This document shows, piece after piece, positions 37,116 to 40,639 of a stretch of 40,639 bases of DNA (position 1 is the stretch's first letter; each line of letters starts with the position of its first letter). A program made the position numbers and the translations under genes. The DNA is from Sphingobacteriales bacterium. Its GTDB lineage: Bacteria; Bacteroidota; Bacteroidia; Chitinophagales; Saprospiraceae. The stretch spans positions 1-40,639 of the forward strand of contig OMKD01000032.1 in NCBI GenBank assembly GCA_900299495.1. Reading direction: 5' to 3'. The notes under the pieces were generated by a model. The model did not search any database and was not told where the DNA came from. It saw only the letters and a list, made by a program, of their open reading frames with translations.

Positions 37116-37564
37116 TTTCCGTAATCGGATATGAAGTCAGCAAAAATTGTGTTAACCAAATCTTTAAAATAACGCTGTTCCTCACTTGCAATCTCTTTTA
37201 AACGAGATAAATTGGCATGTTCAATGAGTAAGGTAACTCGTTTTCTCTTTTCGTAACTAACCTCTAACTCTGCATCTTCAATGGTCGAACGCACCAAGGC
37301 ATCTAAACCAAGGCCATCAGTAAACGGAGTTTGAAAATCGCTTTGTCCTGCATTATTAAGCTGCTCACTGAACGTATCGGTAAAAACCGACTCAATATTG
37401 GAAATAAAATTCTTTCCATTACGCTTTCGGTCAGCCTGAACAGAATCGCTTTGCAAAGGTGCATTTATAATCCTAGTCTCTACTTCCACCTGCTCATTTT
37501 GAGGATCAAAATCCTGATCTCCAAAAAGCATCTCTAAGCCCGCTGTAAATTTCTTTTTTGCCAA
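37112..37564 (-). CDS. ParA-partner-like small protein, putative C-terminal ribbon-helix-helix
   Basis: 150 aa, 16 nt downstream of parA; C-terminal 'KRVTLLIEHANLSRLKEIASEEQRYFKDLVNTIFADFISDY' fits RHH; basic N-terminus 'MAKKKF'. Confidence 0.6.
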   Translation of the reverse strand: MAKKKFTAGLEMLFGDQDFDPQNEQVEVETRIINAPLQSDSVQADRKRNGKNFISNIESVFTDTFSEQLNNAGQSDFQTPFTDGLGLDALVRSTIEDAELEVSYEKRKRVTLLIEHANLSRLKEIASEEQRYFKDLVNTIFADFISDYGK

Positions 37565-37580
37565 AATCTAAATTTTTCAA

Positions 37581-38354
37581 TTATGCATTTTCAATAGCAA
37601 CAGGTTTCTCAACTCGTTCAAGAACTTCTTTGGCCAAAGCCAAATAATCCTCTGCACCCTGACTTTTCTTATTGTATTCAAAAATATCCTGACGTGATGC
37701 AGGAGCTTCTGCCAAAGAAACATTATCTCTGATCATCGTCTTAAACACCTTATCCCCAAAATATTTTTGAATGGTCTCTACAACATCTCTGTTCAATACC
37801 TTACGAGCATCAAACATGGTAGCAGCTACCCCACAAATTTCTAATCGCTTGTTTAACCTGAATCTCACCTTATCAACCACTTGCTTGATCCTCGTCAATC
37901 CCTGAATCGCTAAAAACTCTGATTGTAAAGGAATCAATACATAATGACTACTGGTCAAAGCATTCAATGTTAAAAGACCGAGAGAAGGTGGACAATCAAT
38001 AATGATAAAATCATAATTATCAATAATTGGTTCAATCAGTTCACGAAGTATAAACTCCCGACCGGCTTCATTAACCAATTCCATTTCAACACTGGATAAG
38101 TTTATACTTGAAGTGACCACATCAAAATTTGGCTTTATGTTTACTGGGTGAAGTTCTGATTCTCCTTTAAGTGCTTCATAAATACTATATTTTACACGTG
38201 GAGCACCTACACTCAATGAAAGATTTGCCTGAGGATCAAGGTCCATCAATAATACCCGCTTACCTAACTCTACCAAGGCTGCACCCAGGTTCACCGCACT
38301 TGTTGTCTTACCTACTCCTCCCTTATGATTGATTAATGAAATTATGGTACTCAT
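37581..38354 (-). CDS. ParA/Soj-family ATPase
   Basis: 257 aa; deviant Walker A 'NHKGGVGKTTSAVNLGAAL', 'LLMDLDPQANLSLSVG', 'DFIIIDCPPSLGLLTLNAL'. Confidence 0.95.
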   Translation of the reverse strand: MSTIISLINHKGGVGKTTSAVNLGAALVELGKRVLLMDLDPQANLSLSVGAPRVKYSIYEALKGESELHPVNIKPNFDVVTSSINLSSVEMELVNEAGREFILRELIEPIIDNYDFIIIDCPPSLGLLTLNALTSSHYVLIPLQSEFLAIQGLTRIKQVVDKVRFRLNKRLEICGVAATMFDARKVLNRDVVETIQKYFGDKVFKTMIRDNVSLAEAPASRQDIFEYNKKSQGAEDYLALAKEVLERVEKPVAIENA

Positions 38355-38482
38355 CTTTGTTTATAATTATGGCTTTTGATTCCGTCTATACGTATAATAT
38401 CCAACAATATTTACTCGAAATAATTGTGCTATACGACAAAATAATAAAAAGAAAAATAATATACTAATAATAAAAATACAAC

Positions 38483-38499
38483 TAACTGAAAATCAGTTA
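38483..38499. promoter_or_regulatory. candidate operator TAACTGA-aaa-TCAGTTA
   Basis: Perfect 7-bp inverted repeat with 3-nt centre in the parA/S24-regulator divergent region. Confidence 0.5.
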
Positions 38500-38527
38500 T
38501 ATATATTAATGTTAAATATCAATAGAG

Positions 38528-38597
38528 TTAAAACAACTTAAAACAAAAAGTTAGAAGTGTTTTAAGTTTAGTTGCAAAACACACTAAAAAGTTTTAA
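38528..38597. promoter_or_regulatory. array of TTAAAAC/GTTTTAA elements including an 11-bp inverted repeat
   Basis: TTAAAAC at 38528 and 38538, GTTTTAA at 38559 and 38591; AACTTAAAACA (38535-38545) pairs with TGTTTTAAGTT (38558-38568). Confidence 0.4.
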
Positions 38598-38638
38598 ATT
38601 AAACCTTGAATTAATATTTATTCCAGAAATATTTCGAA

Positions 38639-39364
38639 ATGAACGAAGACAGAAATCAGTTAAATCAACGTTTTATAAAAGTATTCAACATCCTGGAAGA
38701 ACGTGGCGAGGTTATAAAGAATGACCGAAACGGCAAAGGGATCAGTGATTTTGCAAAACGCATTACAGGGGCAAAAGCCAATGGACACATCATCCGTTGC
38801 TATCTGGATGAAAGCAATCCAAGGATGATCACCTATTCACATGCTAGAAATCTTTGTCGGGAATTTGGAGTAAATGATGGTTATATGCTTGAAGGTACAG
38901 GGACTCCTTTTGGCATAGATTTACCTTCTGCATCTTCAAGTGTAGAACAAATGGGAGGAAATATCCTCTTCACATCAACAGAAGCTTTTGCAGGTTCTTC
39001 AGTTGGTGCAGGATCTTTTTACAAAGAAGAGTCCACAATGTTTAGTTTGCCAGATTTGGTGAGATCCACACAGTATGTTTCATTCCCTATTAATGGAAAC
39101 AGCATGGAACCCGTTATTATGAATGGCGACATTGTTGTTTGTAAACCTGTTGAGCGCATCGATCAAGTAATTGATAACGAAATATATGCGGTGAAGCATA
39201 ATGGAGCAGTTTGGGTAAAGTATGTAGAGAAGTTATACAATGGGGGCAGAGTCAGTAAACTTAAACTGAGATCTGCCAATCACCTTGAACATGATCCATT
39301 CACTGAAGAAGTGAATATTCATACTAAGCTTTACAAGGTGATTAAAAAAATATCAGACATTTAA
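38639..39364 (+). CDS. S24-family (LexA/CI-like) transcriptional regulator
   Basis: 241 aa; N-terminal HTH-like region ending 'ITYSHARNLCREFGVNDGYMLEGTGTPFG'; peptidase 'FPINGNSMEPVIMNGDIVVCKPV' and 'AVWVKYVEK' (Ser/Lys dyad positions). Confidence 0.85.
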   Translation: MNEDRNQLNQRFIKVFNILEERGEVIKNDRNGKGISDFAKRITGAKANGHIIRCYLDESNPRMITYSHARNLCREFGVNDGYMLEGTGTPFGIDLPSASSSVEQMGGNILFTSTEAFAGSSVGAGSFYKEESTMFSLPDLVRSTQYVSFPINGNSMEPVIMNGDIVVCKPVERIDQVIDNEIYAVKHNGAVWVKYVEKLYNGGRVSKLKLRSANHLEHDPFTEEVNIHTKLYKVIKKISDI

Positions 39365-39386
39365 TTCTCTTATCAATATTATCGGG

Positions 39387-39420
39387 AAGAGGGCTTTAGT
39401 TAAACTAAAGTCCTCTTTTT
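39387..39420 (+). terminator. Rho-independent terminator
   Basis: AGAGGGCTTTAGTTaAACTAAAGTCCTCTtttt. Confidence 0.85.
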
Positions 39421-39486
39421 CATCTACTTATTGCAACATAGAAAACAAACATATGCCTTAATCTTAAATATTTAAGACCTAGTTGT

Positions 39487-39494
39487 TATGTTTG
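39487..39494 (+). promoter_or_regulatory. candidate -7 box TATGTTTG upstream of the glucosaminidase gene
   Basis: Matches TAnnTTTG; no -33 TTG at expected spacing; a 16-bp palindrome occupies that region. Confidence 0.4.
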
Positions 39495-39629
39495 TAGTAA
39501 TCGTAATTATTCTAATAATTAGAAAGGTTAATACGATACTTACCTCATTCTCCGTTAATTAAATAATCCAGACATATAAACCTGAAATTATATCAGGTCT
39601 TAATGATAAACCATTTAACAATCTATTCC

Positions 39630-40639
39630 ATGATCCACAAGACATTGATTAGCTTAATAGTAGTCTTTTGCAGTGTAAGCGCTTTTGCAAGTACACTCGA
39701 GTCCGAGGACCAAATAAACTATATCGACAGGTACAAGAAAATTGCCATTGAGGAAATGGAGCGCACAGGAGTACCCGCGAGTATAAAATTAGCTCAGGGG
39801 CTGCTAGAATCTGGCTCTGGTAAGTCATACTTAGCAACAGAGGGAAACAACCATTTTGGAATTAAATGTGGCTCTGCTTGGGACGGTAAGACCATCGCCT
39901 TAAAAGATGATGACCGAGATAAAAATGGAAAGTTGATCCATTCTTGTTTTAGGGTTTATAAAAACCCTGAGGAAAGTTTCAGAGCGCATTCCGATTTCTT
40001 AAGAGATCCGAATAAAGATTACAGATATGGTTGGTTATTTGATCTTAAAACCACAGATTACAAAGGTTGGGCTTACGGACTTAAGAAATCAGGGTATGCG
40101 ACAAATCCACAATACCCTAAACTCTTAATCAGTCTGATCGAACGATATAACCTAAATGAATTTGATAAAATCTCCAGCATTGAGATTGATCAAAGCGATG
40201 ATATTTACACGGATAGTCCCATTGCATTACCAGAGGAGTTAGAATCAATATCTTTCTTGACTATGAAAAACAAGGTAAAGATGATCTATGCCAAGGAAGA
40301 TGAAAGTATTTCTACTATCAGTGACAAATACAAGATCAGTACTAAAAGAATCCTTCATTTCAATGAGGATAAATATGCTGAGAATGATGTTCTGGATAAG
40401 GGAACAATCATTTATCTGCAGCGAAAAAGAACATACTACAGAGGAAGCCGCAAATGGCACTATGTAAAAGAAGGAGAGACCATGTTTATGATTTCTCAGC
40501 TGTATGGTGTTCAACTCGATAAATTGTACGAGAAGAATCTTTTAGCGGAAGGTGAAGAACCAATGGAGGGTGAAAAGGTAAAACTAAGAGGGAAGATTTC
40601 TGATCCTAAAGATGCGCCTAAAGTAAAAGCAGCCTCTGA
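39630..40639 (+). CDS. secreted glucosaminidase (mannosyl-glycoprotein endo-beta-N-acetylglucosaminidase family) with LysM, 3'-truncated by the window edge
   Basis: Not in the ORF track because it runs off the end. ATG at 39630 reads MIHKTLISLIVVFCSVSAFASTLESEDQINYIDRYKKIAIEEMERTGVPASIKLAQGLLESGSGKSYLATEGNNHFGIKC...HYVKEGETMFMISQLYGVQLDKLYEKN with no in-frame stop. Confidence 0.9.
   Translation, partial: MIHKTLISLIVVFCSVSAFASTLESEDQINYIDRYKKIAIEEMERTGVPASIKLAQGLLESGSGKSYLATEGNNHFGIKCGSAWDGKTIALKDDDRDKNGKLIHSCFRVYKNPEESFRAHSDFLRDPNKDYRYGWLFDLKTTDYKGWAYGLKKSGYATNPQYPKLLISLIERYNLNEFDKISSIEIDQSDDIYTDSPIALPEELESISFLTMKNKVKMIYAKEDESISTISDKYKISTKRILHFNEDKYAENDVLDKGTIIYLQRKRTYYRGSRKWHYVKEGETMFMISQLYGVQLDKLYEKNLLAEGEEPMEGEKVKLRGKISDPKDAPKVKAAS

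Noticed and set aside
37112-39364. Reading the ParA/S24 locus as a plasmid or prophage
   Set aside because: No integrase, transposase, phage structural, replication or att-like direct repeats were seen in the window; kept only as a possible remnant.
1-40639. CRISPR arrays, tRNA/rRNA genes, insertion sequences
   Set aside because: No regularly spaced direct repeats, tRNA cloverleaf-like sequences, rRNA-like segments or transposase ORFs were recognised; tRNAscan-SE, Infernal and ISfinder searches could not be run.

Overview
The window reads as a chromosomal segment of a Bacteroidota (Saprospiria/Chitinophagia-like) bacterium. Supporting signs are TAnnTTTG-type -7 boxes, PorP/SprF-OmpA genes, DUF2480, DUF4286 and DUF6427-like families, and Na+-NQR. 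Most of it is housekeeping: murA (5' partial), MFS transporter, acyl-CoA dehydrogenase, OmpH/Skp, diacylglycerol kinase, lamin-tail protein, asd, polyprenyl synthase, alpha/beta hydrolase, DsbD, lytic transglycosylase, scpB, two TPR-PD40-OmpA proteins, nqrA-F, pnuC, PorP/SprF, GT9, DUF1573, SDR, GH3, ParA, S24 regulator, and a 3'-partial glucosaminidase-LysM protein. No CRISPR array, tRNA, rRNA, transposase or integrase was recognised. The parts most worth a second look are: (1) a ParA ATPase paired with a small putative ribbon-helix-helix protein that carries a duplicated K-x-F-x3-[LI]-E-x-[LV]-F-x-D motif, divergent from an S24 (LexA/CI-like) regulator, with a palindrome and a helically phased TTAAAAC array between them; (2) an NqrA with a ~97-aa N-terminal signal/TM-like extension; (3) a membrane protein of unknown function whose N-terminus resembles animal FAIM domains; (4) a DsbD with a duplicated N-terminal redox domain; (5) an 11-residue-repeat coiled-coil protein. 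All family calls come from reading the sequence without database searches.
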